A DNA stretch of 64,000 nucleotides from Sphingobium limneticum (GTDB taxonomy: Bacteria > Pseudomonadota > Alphaproteobacteria > Sphingomonadales > Sphingomonadaceae): NCBI RefSeq assembly GCF_008710155.1, contig NZ_VYPZ01000003.1, positions 1 to 64,000 on the forward strand, given 5' to 3'. The translations under genes and the position numbers were made by a program. The notes beneath the pieces are model-generated. The model searched no databases. It was not told the origin of the DNA and worked only from the letters and a program-made list of their open reading frames with translations. Numbering within the stretch: the stretch's first letter is position 1; each line of letters opens with the position of its first letter. Positions 44,088-54,236 of the stretch are shown one piece after another.

Positions 44088-45650
44088 TCAGCCTTCCGCC
44101 TCGGTCAGTTCCAGGCGCGGGAAGAGTGGCTTGGGCGCGCCGAGGATGAAGCCCGACGCGCGCAGATCGGCGTAGAATTTGCTGCTGATAACGTCATAGC
44201 CGCGCTTCTCTCCATCAATGCCCATCTGGTCCAACAGCGCGGCGGCGCTGGCTGGAATGACCGGCTGGATCATGATGGCCAGGCTGGCGATCGCTTCATA
44301 GAGCGTGGCCAGAACCGCCTCCATCCGCGCCAGATCGGTCTTCCGCAATGCCCATGGCGCCTGCGCGTCGATATAGGCGTTACAGGCGAAGACGGCGCGC
44401 ATCCACGCCTCGATCGCGACCGAAGGCGCCAGATCAGTCATGGCAGTCTGAAAGGTCTGCGCGGCGTCCGCGATGCTCTTGAGCAATTCGCTGTCGACAT
44501 CCTGCGGCGCCGGTTCGGGCAACCGCCCTTCCAGATTCTTGGCGATGAAGCTCAATGTCCGCTGCGCCAGATTGCCGAAACTGTTGGCCAGATCGCTGTT
44601 CGACCGGGCGACGATCGCCTCCGCGCTATAGCTGCCGTCATTGCCGAACGTGACCTCGGAAAGCAGGAAATAACGCAGTTGATCGACGCCGAAGCGATCG
44701 GCCAATTCCATCGGATCGGCGACATTGCCGACCGACTTCGACATCTTCTCGCCCCGGTTCAGCAGGAAGCCGTGACCGAAGACCTGCTTGGGCAAGGGCA
44801 GCTTCGCGCTCATCAGGAAGGCCGGCCAGTACACCGTATGAAAACGTACGATATCCTTGCCGATGATGTGCGTGATATCGCCACCCTCGGCCCAGTAACG
44901 CGCCATCCGCTCTGCATCGTCGGGATAGCCGCAGCCGGTCAGATAATTGGTGAGCGCATCGACCCACACATACATGACATGGCCTTCACTACCCGGCACC
45001 TTCACGCCCCAGTCGAAGCTGGTGCGCGAGACGCTGAGGTCGGAGAGGCCGCCTTCGACGAACCGCATGATTTCATTGCGGCGGCTATCGGGCTGGATGA
45101 AGTCCGGCTGGCTTTCATAGAGCGCCAGCAACCGGTCCTGATAGGCCGACAGGCGGAAGAACCAGCTTTCCTCGACCGTCCATTCGACCGGCGTACCCTG
45201 AGGAGAGAGCTTCGCGCCCCCTTCCCCCTCGACGATTTCCTTTTCGTCGTAAAAGGCTTCGTCGCGGACCGAATACCAACCTTCGTAGCGGCCCAGATAC
45301 AGGTCGCCATTGGTTTCCATTGCCTGCCAGATCGCCTGGCTGGCGGTATGATGATCGGGCTCGCTGGTGCGGATGAAACGATCATGGCTGATATTCAGCC
45401 TCTCGTTCATCTGCTTGAAATAGCCGGCCATCTCATCGGCCAGTTCGCGCGGCTCGATCCCCCGGTTGCGCGCGGTCTGGGCCATTTTCAGCCCATGTTC
45501 GTCGGTGCCGGTCTGGAAAAAGACGTCGCGGCCCATCATCCGCTGGAACCGGGCGACCGCGTCGGTGGCGATCACCTCATAGGCGTGGCCGATATGCGGA
45601 CGGCCGTTGGGATAGGAAATGGCGGTGGTGATGGTGAAGGGCTTGGACAT
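44088..45650 (-). CDS. metG: Methionyl-tRNA synthetase
   Basis: The 520-aa class I synthetase has the HIGH-type motif PNGRPHIGHAYE (near residue 20), GTDEHGLKM, YVWVDALTNYLTGCG and the KMSKS loop GEKMSKSVGN (near 305), then a helical anticodon-binding domain. It is short and lacks the C-terminal tRNA-binding extension of the E. coli enzyme, as is common in alphaproteobacteria. It sits between holB and tatD. Confidence 0.97.
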   Translation of the reverse strand: MSKPFTITTAISYPNGRPHIGHAYEVIATDAVARFQRMMGRDVFFQTGTDEHGLKMAQTARNRGIEPRELADEMAGYFKQMNERLNISHDRFIRTSEPDHHTASQAIWQAMETNGDLYLGRYEGWYSVRDEAFYDEKEIVEGEGGAKLSPQGTPVEWTVEESWFFRLSAYQDRLLALYESQPDFIQPDSRRNEIMRFVEGGLSDLSVSRTSFDWGVKVPGSEGHVMYVWVDALTNYLTGCGYPDDAERMARYWAEGGDITHIIGKDIVRFHTVYWPAFLMSAKLPLPKQVFGHGFLLNRGEKMSKSVGNVADPMELADRFGVDQLRYFLLSEVTFGNDGSYSAEAIVARSNSDLANSFGNLAQRTLSFIAKNLEGRLPEPAPQDVDSELLKSIADAAQTFQTAMTDLAPSVAIEAWMRAVFACNAYIDAQAPWALRKTDLARMEAVLATLYEAIASLAIMIQPVIPASAAALLDQMGIDGEKRGYDVISSKFYADLRASGFILGAPKPLFPRLELTEAEG

Positions 45651-45692
45651 GGCGCCATCCCTAGCGGCTGTTATGGGCGGCGCAAAGTCGCT

Positions 45693-46664
45693 TTATGCGT
45701 GCGAAGGCGCCAGCGCCGCGACATGGCCGGCCAGTTCGAACACGACCGCCGCCGGATCGAGCGACAGGATCACCGCGCCACCGGCCAGATGCCGCGCCTT
45801 TTCCCAATGATCGAGCGCCTGGCCCAGTGCAGGCCCCTGTTTCGTCCGCGCCGCCTGCGCGATGAAGGCGGGCGCGCGCTCCAGAAACGCCTCATAGCGC
45901 GGCTTGGCCGCCTTGAGCGCCAGCGCCCTGGCCAACGCCAATCGTTGACGATTCCCCGGATCGCCCTGCGTCGCCAGGCTGCTCAGCGCCTGTTCGATCT
46001 CCGACAGGTTGAGGCCTGCATAGCGCAGTGCTTGCCCTGGCGATCCATCGCCCGCGCGTACCAGCGCATCGATTTCCTGAGGTGACAGCGTCTCGTCCGT
46101 CGCCTTCAGCACCGCGCGCATCGGCGCAGCATCCAGCGGATCGAAGCGCAGCGTGCGACACCGCGACCGGATCGTCGGCAACAACCGCCCCGGCGCATGG
46201 CTGACCAGCAGGAAGATCATGTCCGTCGGCGGCTCCTCCAGCGTCTTGAGCAGCGCATTGGCCGCGCCCCGCTCCAGATCGTCGGCGCTATCGACGACCA
46301 CCACGCGGCGCTGCGACAGCGATGGGGCCGATTGGGTCAGCCGCGCAAGACCGCGTATCTGATCCACGCTGATATTGCGGGCGGTGCCGGTTTCCTTCTC
46401 CAATGGCGCGAGTTCGGCATAGTCGGGATGGGCGCTGGCCTCGATCAGGCGGCGGATCGGATGGCTTTGGGGAACGAACAGCCCCTCTTCCTCGATCGGC
46501 GGGCCGGCGGCATCGGCCAGCAATCGCATTGCCAGGGCGCGCGCAAAGCTAGCCTTGCCAATGCCCTTGGGGCCAGCGAGGATCCAGCCATGGTGCATCC
46601 GCCCGCTGCGCGCAGCCATGGTCAACGTGCGCGTCTGGGCCTCATGCCCCAGCAATATGGTCAT
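45693..46664 (-). CDS. holB: DNA polymerase III delta-prime subunit
   Basis: The 323-aa clamp-loader subunit has a P-loop-like GWILAGPKGIGKASFARALA (near residue 30), VVVVDSADDLERGAANALLK, LEEPPTDMIFLLVSH and the SRC motif IRSRCRTLRF. It helps load the beta clamp at the replication fork. The ATG overlaps the tmk stop by ATGA, the common tmk-holB order. Confidence 0.95.
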   Translation of the reverse strand: MTILLGHEAQTRTLTMAARSGRMHHGWILAGPKGIGKASFARALAMRLLADAAGPPIEEEGLFVPQSHPIRRLIEASAHPDYAELAPLEKETGTARNISVDQIRGLARLTQSAPSLSQRRVVVVDSADDLERGAANALLKTLEEPPTDMIFLLVSHAPGRLLPTIRSRCRTLRFDPLDAAPMRAVLKATDETLSPQEIDALVRAGDGSPGQALRYAGLNLSEIEQALSSLATQGDPGNRQRLALARALALKAAKPRYEAFLERAPAFIAQAARTKQGPALGQALDHWEKARHLAGGAVILSLDPAAVVFELAGHVAALAPSHA

Positions 46665-47287
46665 GGCAGCAGGTCTTCGATCGCGTCCAGCAAGCGCACT
46701 GTCACGACCTCGGCCGGGCCGGAGGCATCGACGCCATGGACGCGGTCGCTTTCTTCCTGTGCGAAGCGGGTGAAGGCATCGGCAACCGCCAAATGGAAGT
46801 CGCTTGCCCGCCCGCCGATCCGGTCGGTCGTATCGCCATCGCGCGCCCGTGCTCGGCCGCTCGCTTCCGCTTCGGGCAGCGTCAACAAAAGGGTGCGATC
46901 CGGCAGGAAGCCCGCGCTGCCGATCCTATGCAGCACCAAAATGTCGGCGTCGGTCAGGTCGCCCTGCCCCTGATAGGCGCGGCTGGAATCGAGGAAACGG
47001 TCGGATAGCACCCAGGCCCCACGTTCCAGCGCCGGCCGGATCGTCTTTTCGATATGATCCGCCCGCGCTGCCGCAAACAGCAACGCCTCGGCGCGCGGGC
47101 TCCACCGATCGGCGCCACCGGTCAGCAGCAGGGCGCGGATCGCCTCCGCCCCCTCGCTCCCGCCCGGTTCGCGCGTCTCGACAACCTCCAGCCCGCGCAC
47201 GCGCAGTGCCGCCGCCAGAGCGCGAAGTTGCGTGGACTTGCCCGCCCCTTCACCGCCCTCCAGCGATATGAAACGCCCTGCGGTCAA
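46661..47287 (-). CDS. tmk: Thymidylate kinase
   Basis: The 208-aa enzyme makes dTDP from dTMP. It has the P-loop RFISLEGGEGAGKSTQ, the DR motif SDRFLDSSRAYQGQG and a lid region with ARARDGDTTDRI. I chose the TTG at 47287, whose TTGA overlaps the carboxypeptidase stop. It gives a normal-length N-terminus (MTAGRFISLEG). An in-frame GTG at 47314 would add nine residues but has no Shine-Dalgarno either. Confidence 0.93.
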   Translation of the reverse strand: MTAGRFISLEGGEGAGKSTQLRALAAALRVRGLEVVETREPGGSEGAEAIRALLLTGGADRWSPRAEALLFAAARADHIEKTIRPALERGAWVLSDRFLDSSRAYQGQGDLTDADILVLHRIGSAGFLPDRTLLLTLPEAEASGRARARDGDTTDRIGGRASDFHLAVADAFTRFAQEESDRVHGVDASGPAEVVTVRLLDAIEDLLP

Positions 47288-48447
47288 GCGAACAGCGACT
47301 TCAGGCCATTCCACAGACGGCCGAAAATGCCCGCTTCGGCAACATCTTCACCCGCGACCAGCGGCATGATCTGCGGCGGCGTGTCGGGCGTCTGGACGAT
47401 CAGTTGGGCGATCTGCTGGCCCTTGGCGATCGGCGCCTTGATCGGGCCGGTATAGACCACCTTCACCTGCACATTGGCGGACGCCGTGCGCGGCAGGGTG
47501 ACGGCCAAATTTTGCGGCGCGACCAGCGCCACGCTCGTCGCGCTGCCCATCTGGACCGCGGCCGTTTCGACCGTTTGGCCCTTCTTGAACAAGGGCTGCG
47601 CCTTCCACGCCTTGAAGCCCCAGTCCATGAAGCGCACGGCTTCGGTAGCGCGGCCGTTGAAGCTGGTGGAGCCGGCGGTAACGATCACCAGACGGCGACC
47701 ATCCTGCTCGGCCGACCCGGTGAAGCCAAAGCCTGCTTCCTCGGTATGGCCGGTCTTCAGGCCGTCGGCACCGGCGATCTTGCCCAAAATGGGGTTGCGG
47801 TTCGCCTGTGCGATGTCCGATCCGCCCATCGTCTTGCCCCATGTGAAGGAGCGGGTGGCGTAGAAACGCTTGTAGAGGTCGGGCGTCTCGACGATCGTGG
47901 CCTCGGCCAGCTTGGCCAGATCCTCGGCAGTCACATAGGTCACGCCCTCGTCCGGCCAGCCGTTGCTGGTGCCGAAATGGCTGTTCTTCAGGCCAAGCCG
48001 CTTGGCTTCCTCGTTCATCGCAGCGACGAACGCCTGTTCCGTGCCGGCAATCCCCTCCGCCAGAACGACGCAGGCGTCATTGCCCGACAGGGTGACGATG
48101 CCATGCAGCAGATTTTCGACCGACACCTGCTCGCCGACCGACAGAAACATAGTCGATCCGGCCTGCGGGCCATGCCACTGCTTCCAGGTTTCCGGGCGGA
48201 CCGTGAATTTCGTATCGAGCTTCAACTCACCCTTCTGGATCAGGCGGAAGGCGACATGCGCCGTCATCATCTTTGCCAGCGAAGCCGGCGGCATGCGGGT
48301 TTCGCCGCCCTTGTCGTACAGCACGGCGCCCGACGACAGATCCTTCATATAAGCGATCGGCGCTTCGCTGGTATAGGGCGGCGCGGCCGCGATCAGCGGC
48401 TGGGCCAGCAGCCCGGCGGCAAGGAGGACTGCAACGCTTTTCTTCAT
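47284..48447 (-). CDS. D-alanyl-D-alanine carboxypeptidase (PBP5/6 family)
   Basis: The 387-aa periplasmic protein has a signal peptide (ends near LIAAA) and the three penicillin-binding motifs: SLAKMMTAH (SxxK, near residue 56), SGND (SxN, near 120) and KTGHTEEAGFG (near 220), then a PBP5-type C-terminal beta domain and a terminal amphipathic helix. It trims the terminal D-Ala from peptidoglycan stems. It is 48 bp after rlpA in a cell-wall gene group. Confidence 0.94.
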   Translation of the reverse strand: MKKSVAVLLAAGLLAQPLIAAAPPYTSEAPIAYMKDLSSGAVLYDKGGETRMPPASLAKMMTAHVAFRLIQKGELKLDTKFTVRPETWKQWHGPQAGSTMFLSVGEQVSVENLLHGIVTLSGNDACVVLAEGIAGTEQAFVAAMNEEAKRLGLKNSHFGTSNGWPDEGVTYVTAEDLAKLAEATIVETPDLYKRFYATRSFTWGKTMGGSDIAQANRNPILGKIAGADGLKTGHTEEAGFGFTGSAEQDGRRLVIVTAGSTSFNGRATEAVRFMDWGFKAWKAQPLFKKGQTVETAAVQMGSATSVALVAPQNLAVTLPRTASANVQVKVVYTGPIKAPIAKGQQIAQLIVQTPDTPPQIMPLVAGEDVAEAGIFGRLWNGLKSLFA

Positions 48448-48495
48448 CGGAAAACTGCCTTCGATTATGATGGAATCGCTGTACGGGCGCGATCT

Positions 48496-49491
48496 CTATC
48501 GTGCGTCATTAGCCATGATGCGGGCATTCTCAAAGCCTTTGGCTGCGGCGGAGCGCACAGCAGCCTGCGCAGCCTGTTGCGTGGGATAGGGGCCAAGGCG
48601 CACGCGCCACAGGCCGGCGCCTGCTTCGGCACGGGCGCCGATGCTCTTCGCCACGGTTTCGGCGCGCGCCTGGGACGAGAAGGCGCCGACCTGAACGATA
48701 TAGCCACCGGTGCGCGTCGGCGCTGCGGGCGCTGTAGCCTGAACCGGCTTGGGCGCTGGTTTTGCCTGTTGAGTCGCGATACGCGGCGGCGGTGGCGCCT
48801 GATCGAAATCGGCGCCGGGCCTTGGCGCCGCAACCGGCCGGGTGGCGGCTGGCGCAGGCTTGGCCTTCGTCGCTGCTGCTGCTCGCGCCGGCGTGGCGGC
48901 GGCGTGCGAAACGGCCGGCAATTTGTTCCGCAGCACCCGCAACAACGCAGCCGGCGTTTCCAGCCGTTCGGCTGCCCGCCCCTGCCCGCGTAGCGCCGCG
49001 CGCTCTTGCTCTGGCGGGTTGACCCGGCGCACGCGCACTGGAACCATGGCCTGCCCGCTCACGCCCAGTTGCGATGCCGCGCCGGGCGACAGCGCGATCA
49101 ACTGGTCGCCCCGCATCGGTCCGCGATCATTGAGCCGCACCAAAATCGTTCGCCCGCTATCCAGTGCCGTCACCTCGACATAGCTGGGGAGCGGCAAGGT
49201 TTTGTGCGCGGCCGTGATGGCGGCGGGCATGAACGCTTCGCCATTGGCGGTCGCGCCACTTTGGCTGCCATCCGTGCTTTCGCCGGCATAGCCGACCTCG
49301 TCATAGGAAACAGGATCGGCCGGTGTGTAGCTGACGCCGCCCACCGCATAGGGCGCGCCCAAAGGCACCGGCGTGTCGCTGGCCATGGAAGTGGGCGCCC
49401 CAGAACTTTGCGGCTGCGCGGCGATCGCGCCACCGCCAGCCAGCGCCAGCATCATGGCCGGGACGAACAGCCCCTTATTGTTTGACAGCAT
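48496..49491 (-). CDS. rlpA: Septal-ring lytic transglycosylase RlpA with SPOR domain
   Basis: The 331-aa protein has a signal peptide, a double-psi barrel domain (about residues 70-165) with SGATANGE, TAAHKTLPLPSYVEV and RLNDRGPMRGDQLIALSPGA, a long Ala/Pro-rich linker, and a C-terminal SPOR domain (GGYIVQVGAFSSQARAE then WRVRLGPY). SPOR binds denuded glycan at the septum. The ATG lies inside the end of the upstream transglycosylase gene (17-bp overlap), so the two are coupled. Confidence 0.93.
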   Translation of the reverse strand: MLSNNKGLFVPAMMLALAGGGAIAAQPQSSGAPTSMASDTPVPLGAPYAVGGVSYTPADPVSYDEVGYAGESTDGSQSGATANGEAFMPAAITAAHKTLPLPSYVEVTALDSGRTILVRLNDRGPMRGDQLIALSPGAASQLGVSGQAMVPVRVRRVNPPEQERAALRGQGRAAERLETPAALLRVLRNKLPAVSHAAATPARAAAATKAKPAPAATRPVAAPRPGADFDQAPPPPRIATQQAKPAPKPVQATAPAAPTRTGGYIVQVGAFSSQARAETVAKSIGARAEAGAGLWRVRLGPYPTQQAAQAAVRSAAAKGFENARIMANDAR

Positions 49492-50524
49492 CCGCCAGCA
49501 ATCCCACCGACAAGGCATAGAAATTGGAGCAATTATAATCCAGGATCGCCCGATAATTGCTGGTCAGCAGATAGGCGGTCTTGCCAGGACCATCGGGTTC
49601 CAGCAGCGTCGCCATGACGCCATCGGCCGGCCAGACGCCGCTATTGGGGAAGAGGCCCAGCTTGCGCCACTCCGCCATCGTCAGCCAGCGACTATGCCGG
49701 TTGAACACGCGCGGGCAACGGGCCGGATCGGTCTTGGCCGCCACCGACGCGCGGTTGAAACTGGCCGGCACGCTGACGGCCACGCCCCATGGCTGACCCT
49801 TGCGCCATCCCGACTGCACGAAATAATTGGCGATGGAGGCGAGCGCGTCGGCTTCGCTGGTCCAGATATCGGCCTTCCCGTCGCCATCGCCATCCTTGGC
49901 GATGCGCAGATAGACGGACGGCAGGAATTGCGGATAACCGGTCGCGCCGGCCCAGCTACCCACCAGGCGACTACGCGGCACGCCATTGTCCAGCATCTTG
50001 AGCGTCGCCAGCAATTCCGGCTCGAACAAGGCACGGCGGCGGCCTTCATGCGCCAGCGTCGCGAGCGACCGGATCAGATCGAAATCGCCGGTATAGCTGC
50101 CATAATTGGTTTCATGGCCGTAGATGGCGACCATGATCTCCTCCGGCACGCCCGTTTCCGCCTCGATCCGGGCAAGGCGCGACCGGTTCGCCTGATAGGC
50201 GACCCGACCCCGGCTGATGCGCGCGGCGTCGACATGCTGCCGGCGATAGGGTTCGAAATTGGGGATGGGCGAATAGGCGCCGCCGCCCGGCTGACTCTGG
50301 TCCAGTTGCACGACGCGCGGATTGATCGTCAGCGTGGGGAAGACGCTGTCCAGCGTCGCATCGCGGATGCCCATGGCCCGCGCCTTGGGCCGCAGGCTCT
50401 CCAGATAGGCACGGAAATCGGCACTATCCTGGGCTTGCGCAGGGGCAATCGCGACGCTGCCACCGGTAATGGCAGTCAGACCGAGCAACAAGGACAGGAC
50501 GGACGAACGCAAAGAATCCCTCAT
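49475..50524 (-). CDS. Lytic murein transglycosylase, MltB-like
   Basis: The 349-aa exported protein has a signal peptide (ends near PAQAQ) and the MltB-type catalytic domain. VAIYGHETNYGSYTG contains the catalytic Glu (near residue 143); LATLAHEGRRRALFEPEL, GSWAGATGYPQFLPSVYL and a Ca-binding-like DGDGDGKADIW loop follow. It cleaves glycan strands to anhydro-muropeptides. It is the first gene of the long minus-strand series. Confidence 0.93.
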   Translation of the reverse strand: MRDSLRSSVLSLLLGLTAITGGSVAIAPAQAQDSADFRAYLESLRPKARAMGIRDATLDSVFPTLTINPRVVQLDQSQPGGGAYSPIPNFEPYRRQHVDAARISRGRVAYQANRSRLARIEAETGVPEEIMVAIYGHETNYGSYTGDFDLIRSLATLAHEGRRRALFEPELLATLKMLDNGVPRSRLVGSWAGATGYPQFLPSVYLRIAKDGDGDGKADIWTSEADALASIANYFVQSGWRKGQPWGVAVSVPASFNRASVAAKTDPARCPRVFNRHSRWLTMAEWRKLGLFPNSGVWPADGVMATLLEPDGPGKTAYLLTSNYRAILDYNCSNFYALSVGLLADAVKQ

Positions 50525-50655
50525 CCCCTTGTTGTTGCACAGGCAGGGCGGCAGGTGAATCCTTTATTGCGAAGTCCGGTCGGTTAAGGCGACGAACCGT
50601 GGTCGTTGCGATTTTCGCTTGGCAACCGCGCACGGCACGCTAGGAAGCCCCCAAC

Positions 50656-50745
50656 GGACAGGTGGCCGAGTGGTTTAAGGCAGCGGTCTTGAAAACCGCC
50701 GTGGGTTTACGCTCACCGTGGGTTCGAATCCCACCCTGTCCGCCA
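50656..50745 (+). tRNA. tRNA-Ser (anticodon TGA)
   Basis: Acceptor arms GGACAGG (50656-50662) and CCTGTCC (50735-50741) pair perfectly. The anticodon stem is GCGGT/ACCGC around loop CTTGAAA, giving TGA. A long variable arm (CGTGGGTTTACGCTCACCG), T loop GGTTCGAATCC, discriminator G and encoded CCA complete a class II tRNA of 90 nt. Confidence 0.97.
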
Positions 50746-50765
50746 CCCCTCTCTTGAGAAAGGCG

Positions 50766-51122
50766 TCAGGCGTAGCTGCTGGGGCCGGTGCCATGCAGGA
50801 TGACGGGCGGCAGTTCCATCTTGTGAATGCTGGCTTCCGCGATGATCGCCAGCGGATCGACCGGATGGCTGAGCAGCAGGCCGCAGCGATCCGGACCATC
50901 CCAGATGACGGTGCCGCACACTTCCAGCCCTTCGGTGATCAGCGTCACCCATTCGCCGATCGGTGGCAGCCAGTTGCCGGTGAGCAGCGCGCCATAGATG
51001 GAAATATTGCGAATGGTGACGGTCTGGCTGATGCCGTCCCAGTTCAACGTCGCCTCGACCTCTGCGTCGTAGCGGCTTTCGCGGCGGCGTTCGGCGCGCG
51101 CGCGATAGATCATGCTGTCCAT
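50766..51122 (-). CDS. PilZ-domain protein
   Basis: The 118-aa protein is a single PilZ domain. The cyclic-di-GMP motif is seen as an Arg-rich start RRRESRYDAEV and, about 25 residues later, NISIYGALLTG (N-x-S-x-x-G). It probably responds to c-di-GMP; the partner is unknown. It is a single gene between tRNA-Ser and secA. Confidence 0.85.
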   Translation of the reverse strand: MDSMIYRARAERRRESRYDAEVEATLNWDGISQTVTIRNISIYGALLTGNWLPPIGEWVTLITEGLEVCGTVIWDGPDRCGLLLSHPVDPLAIIAEASIHKMELPPVILHGTGPSSYA

Positions 51123-51255
51123 AACCTCTCTCCCGGTTGCCCCCCGGGATTAGACCAAAGTCGATCCAGAAGATTGCGGAAGAATGAAAGGGCTTGGTTA
51201 ACAGCGGATTGAACGGAAAAGGGCCGAACATTACGCCCGGCCCTCCCTTATCAGA

Positions 51256-53991
51256 TCACGCCAGAGCGCCGTGGCAATGCTTGTATTTCTGGCCCGAACC
51301 GCATGGGCATGGCGCGTTGCGGCTGATGTCCAGATTGGCATATTCGCCGGCCGGAACGTTGCCCACGGGCGCGCGCGGAATGGTGGTAGTGACGCCGCCG
51401 AAGCTGCCGGCGTCGATATCCGCGCTATTATCTTCGCCCGAGAAGGGGTCGATATGGGTGGTGATGAAGTCCGGCAGAACCGGCAGGCCATAATCTTCCA
51501 GCGGCGGCTGTTCCATGCGGAACTGCACGCGTGCGATGGAGCCGGTCACATCCTCGCGGATATTTTCCAGCATCCGCTCGAACAAAGCGAAGGCTTCCTG
51601 CTTATATTCGTTGATCGGTGTCTTTTGCGCATAAGCGCGCAGATGCACGACCTGACGCAGGGCGTCGAGCGTCGACAGATGCTCCTTCCAATGATGGTCC
51701 AGGCTCTGAAGCAGGATCGACTTTTCGATCATGTGCCAGTCGGACGCCTCGACCTCCTTGGTCTTTTCCGCGACGGCTTCGTCGGCCAGCGCCGACAGCC
51801 GTTCCTCGATCATTTCGGGGTCTACCGAATCCTCGGCCAGCCAGGCGTCGAAATCAGGCTCAAGCCCAAGAATTTCGGCGGTACGAACTTTGAGGCGCTC
51901 CATATCCCACTGTTCGGGATAGGTGCCCGGCGGGCAGGATGCGCCGACCAGATCGTTCACCGTCTCATGGCGCATGTCGATCACGACGTCATCGACGGTG
52001 TCGCTGTCCATGATGTCGCTGCGCTGTTCATAGATGACCTTGCGCTGGTCGTTCATCACGTCATCATATTCGACGACCTGCTTGCGGATATCATAGTTGC
52101 GGGCCTCGACCTTGCGCTGCGCCGTCTCGATCGCCTTGCTCAGCCATTTGGAAGGCGGCAATGCCTCGCCATCTTCCAGGTTCGACCGGATCATCTTGGC
52201 GAACATCGTGTCCGGGCCGAAGATGCGCATCAGATCGTCGTCGAGGCTGAGGTAGAAGCGCGACAGGCCGGGGTCGCCCTGACGGCCCGAACGACCGCGC
52301 AGCTGGTTGTCGATGCGGCGGCTTTCATGCCGCTCGGTGGCCAGCACGAACAAGCCGCCGGCGGCCAGCACTTCCTGCTTCTCGACCTCGATCTCGGCTT
52401 CGATCCGGGCGATTGCAGCGTCGCGCTCCGGGCCTTCCGGCACGTCGCGCAGCTCGTCTTCGACGCGCATTTCCAGGTTGCCGCCCAATTTGATGTCGGT
52501 GCCGCGACCAGCCATGTTGGTGGCGATCGTCACCGCGCCCTTGCGGCCCGCCTGCGCAACGATATGCGCTTCGCTGTCATGGAAACGGGCGTTCAGCACC
52601 GCGTGCGGCACGCCTTCCTGCGTAAGGAATTCCGACAGCATTTCCGACTTTTCGATCGACACGGTGCCGACCAGAACCGGCTGGCCCTGCTCCGCATGGA
52701 CCTTGATGGTCTTGGCGATGCCACGGAACTTGTCATCCAGGTTTTTGTAGAAGCTGTCTTCTTCGTCGATGCGCTGCACTGCCCGGTTGGTCGGGATGGT
52801 GACGACGTTCATCTTGTAGATTTCGAAGAATTCCGCCGCTTCGGTCGCGGCCGTACCGGTCATGCCGCCCAGCTTGGGATACATGCGGAAATAATTCTGG
52901 AAAGTGATCGACGCGAGCGTCTGGTTTTCCGGCTCGATCTGGACGCCTTCCTTGGCTTCCACCGCCTGATGCAGGCCATCGGACCAGCGGCGGCCATCCA
53001 TCATGCGGCCTGTGAACTCGTCGATGATGACGACCTTGCCGTCCTTGACGATATAGTCGATGTCGCGGCGGAACATCACGACCGCGCGCAACGCCTGGTT
53101 CACATGATGGACGACGGCGGTATTTTCGAAATCATAGAGGTTCGCGCCCTGCAACAGGCCGGCATCCTCCAGCAGCCGCTCGATCTTCTCGGTGCCGTCT
53201 TCGGTCAGCGTGACGGTGCGCTGCTTTTCGTCCTTCTCATAGTCGGCCTCGACGATCTGCTTCACGATCGCGTCCACGGCGACGTAAAGTTCCGACTTGT
53301 CGTCGGTCGGGCCGGAGATGATGAGCGGCGTGCGCGCTTCGTCGATCAGGATCGAGTCGACTTCGTCGACGATCGCATAGTTGAACGGGCGCTGGACCAT
53401 CGACGCGCGGTCATATTTCATATTGTCGCGCAGATAGTCGAAGCCGAGTTCGTTGTTCGTCGCATAGGTGATGTCGGCGGCATAGGCGTCGCGCCGCTGA
53501 TCTTCGCTGATGTTGGGCACGATGACGCCGGTGGTCAGTCCCAGGAAGCGATAGACCTGGCCCATCCATTCGCAGTCGCGGCTGGCGAGGTAATCGTTCA
53601 CGGTGACGACGTGAACGCCCTTCCCCTCCAGCGCGTTGAGATAGGTGGCGAGTGTCGCGACCAGCGTCTTGCCTTCACCCGTGCGCATTTCGGCGATTTC
53701 GCCGCGATGCAGAACGATACCGCCGACCATCTGCACATCGAAATGGCGCATGCCCAGAACGCGGACGGCCGCTTCACGGACCGTGGCGAAGGCTTCGGGC
53801 AGCAGCGCGTCCAGCGTCTCGCCATTGGCCAGCCGTTCGCGGAACCGGCTGGTCTGGGCGACCAGTTCCTCATCATTCATCGCCTGCACCGCGCCTTCGA
53901 AAGAGGCGATCTGGTCGACGATCTTGCCCAGCGACTTCACATAACGTTCGTTGGACGATCCGAAGATGGACTTGGCGAGTGCGCCGAACAT
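51256..53991 (-). CDS. secA: Preprotein translocase ATPase SecA
   Basis: The 911-aa motor has [20 protein letters not shown] at the N-terminus, Walker [10 protein letters not shown] (near residue 105), [48 protein letters not shown], and the C-terminal zinc/SecB-binding tail [17 protein letters not shown] 53991 was chosen because the in-frame sequence upstream is not SecA-like. It is transcribed away from the membrane glycosyltransferase gene. Confidence 0.98.
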   Translation of the reverse strand: MFGALAKSIFGSSNERYVKSLGKIVDQIASFEGAVQAMNDEELVAQTSRFRERLANGETLDALLPEAFATVREAAVRVLGMRHFDVQMVGGIVLHRGEIAEMRTGEGKTLVATLATYLNALEGKGVHVVTVNDYLASRDCEWMGQVYRFLGLTTGVIVPNISEDQRRDAYAADITYATNNELGFDYLRDNMKYDRASMVQRPFNYAIVDEVDSILIDEARTPLIISGPTDDKSELYVAVDAIVKQIVEADYEKDEKQRTVTLTEDGTEKIERLLEDAGLLQGANLYDFENTAVVHHVNQALRAVVMFRRDIDYIVKDGKVVIIDEFTGRMMDGRRWSDGLHQAVEAKEGVQIEPENQTLASITFQNYFRMYPKLGGMTGTAATEAAEFFEIYKMNVVTIPTNRAVQRIDEEDSFYKNLDDKFRGIAKTIKVHAEQGQPVLVGTVSIEKSEMLSEFLTQEGVPHAVLNARFHDSEAHIVAQAGRKGAVTIATNMAGRGTDIKLGGNLEMRVEDELRDVPEGPERDAAIARIEAEIEVEKQEVLAAGGLFVLATERHESRRIDNQLRGRSGRQGDPGLSRFYLSLDDDLMRIFGPDTMFAKMIRSNLEDGEALPPSKWLSKAIETAQRKVEARNYDIRKQVVEYDDVMNDQRKVIYEQRSDIMDSDTVDDVVIDMRHETVNDLVGASCPPGTYPEQWDMERLKVRTAEILGLEPDFDAWLAEDSVDPEMIEERLSALADEAVAEKTKEVEASDWHMIEKSILLQSLDHHWKEHLSTLDALRQVVHLRAYAQKTPINEYKQEAFALFERMLENIREDVTGSIARVQFRMEQPPLEDYGLPVLPDFITTHIDPFSGEDNSADIDAGSFGGVTTTIPRAPVGNVPAGEYANLDISRNAPCPCGSGQKYKHCHGALA

Positions 53992-54236
53992 GCAAATTCC
54001 TGACAATAGGGGGACGTTCCGCCTCCTTGCGAGAGACGCACGCAGATATGCGCCGCGATTTAGGCACGGCACATCCTTTAGTCAATCAGAGTGCGGCTGA
54101 ACCCGACCTGTCGTATCGATGTCATGATCGTGCGGCAGGCGGTTTTCGTCGGGCGGTGGCGTCATCAGGGCGCGGGGGGCTTTGCACGTCGCGCACGCTG
54201 CGCCACAACGGCAGGGCAAGAGCAAGGGTCGCAAAA

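Noticed and set aside
50675-50899. 74-codon minus-strand frame over tRNA-Ser
   Set aside because: The RVGFEPTVS-like stretch is the reverse translation of the tRNA-Ser T and variable arms, a well-known false gene.
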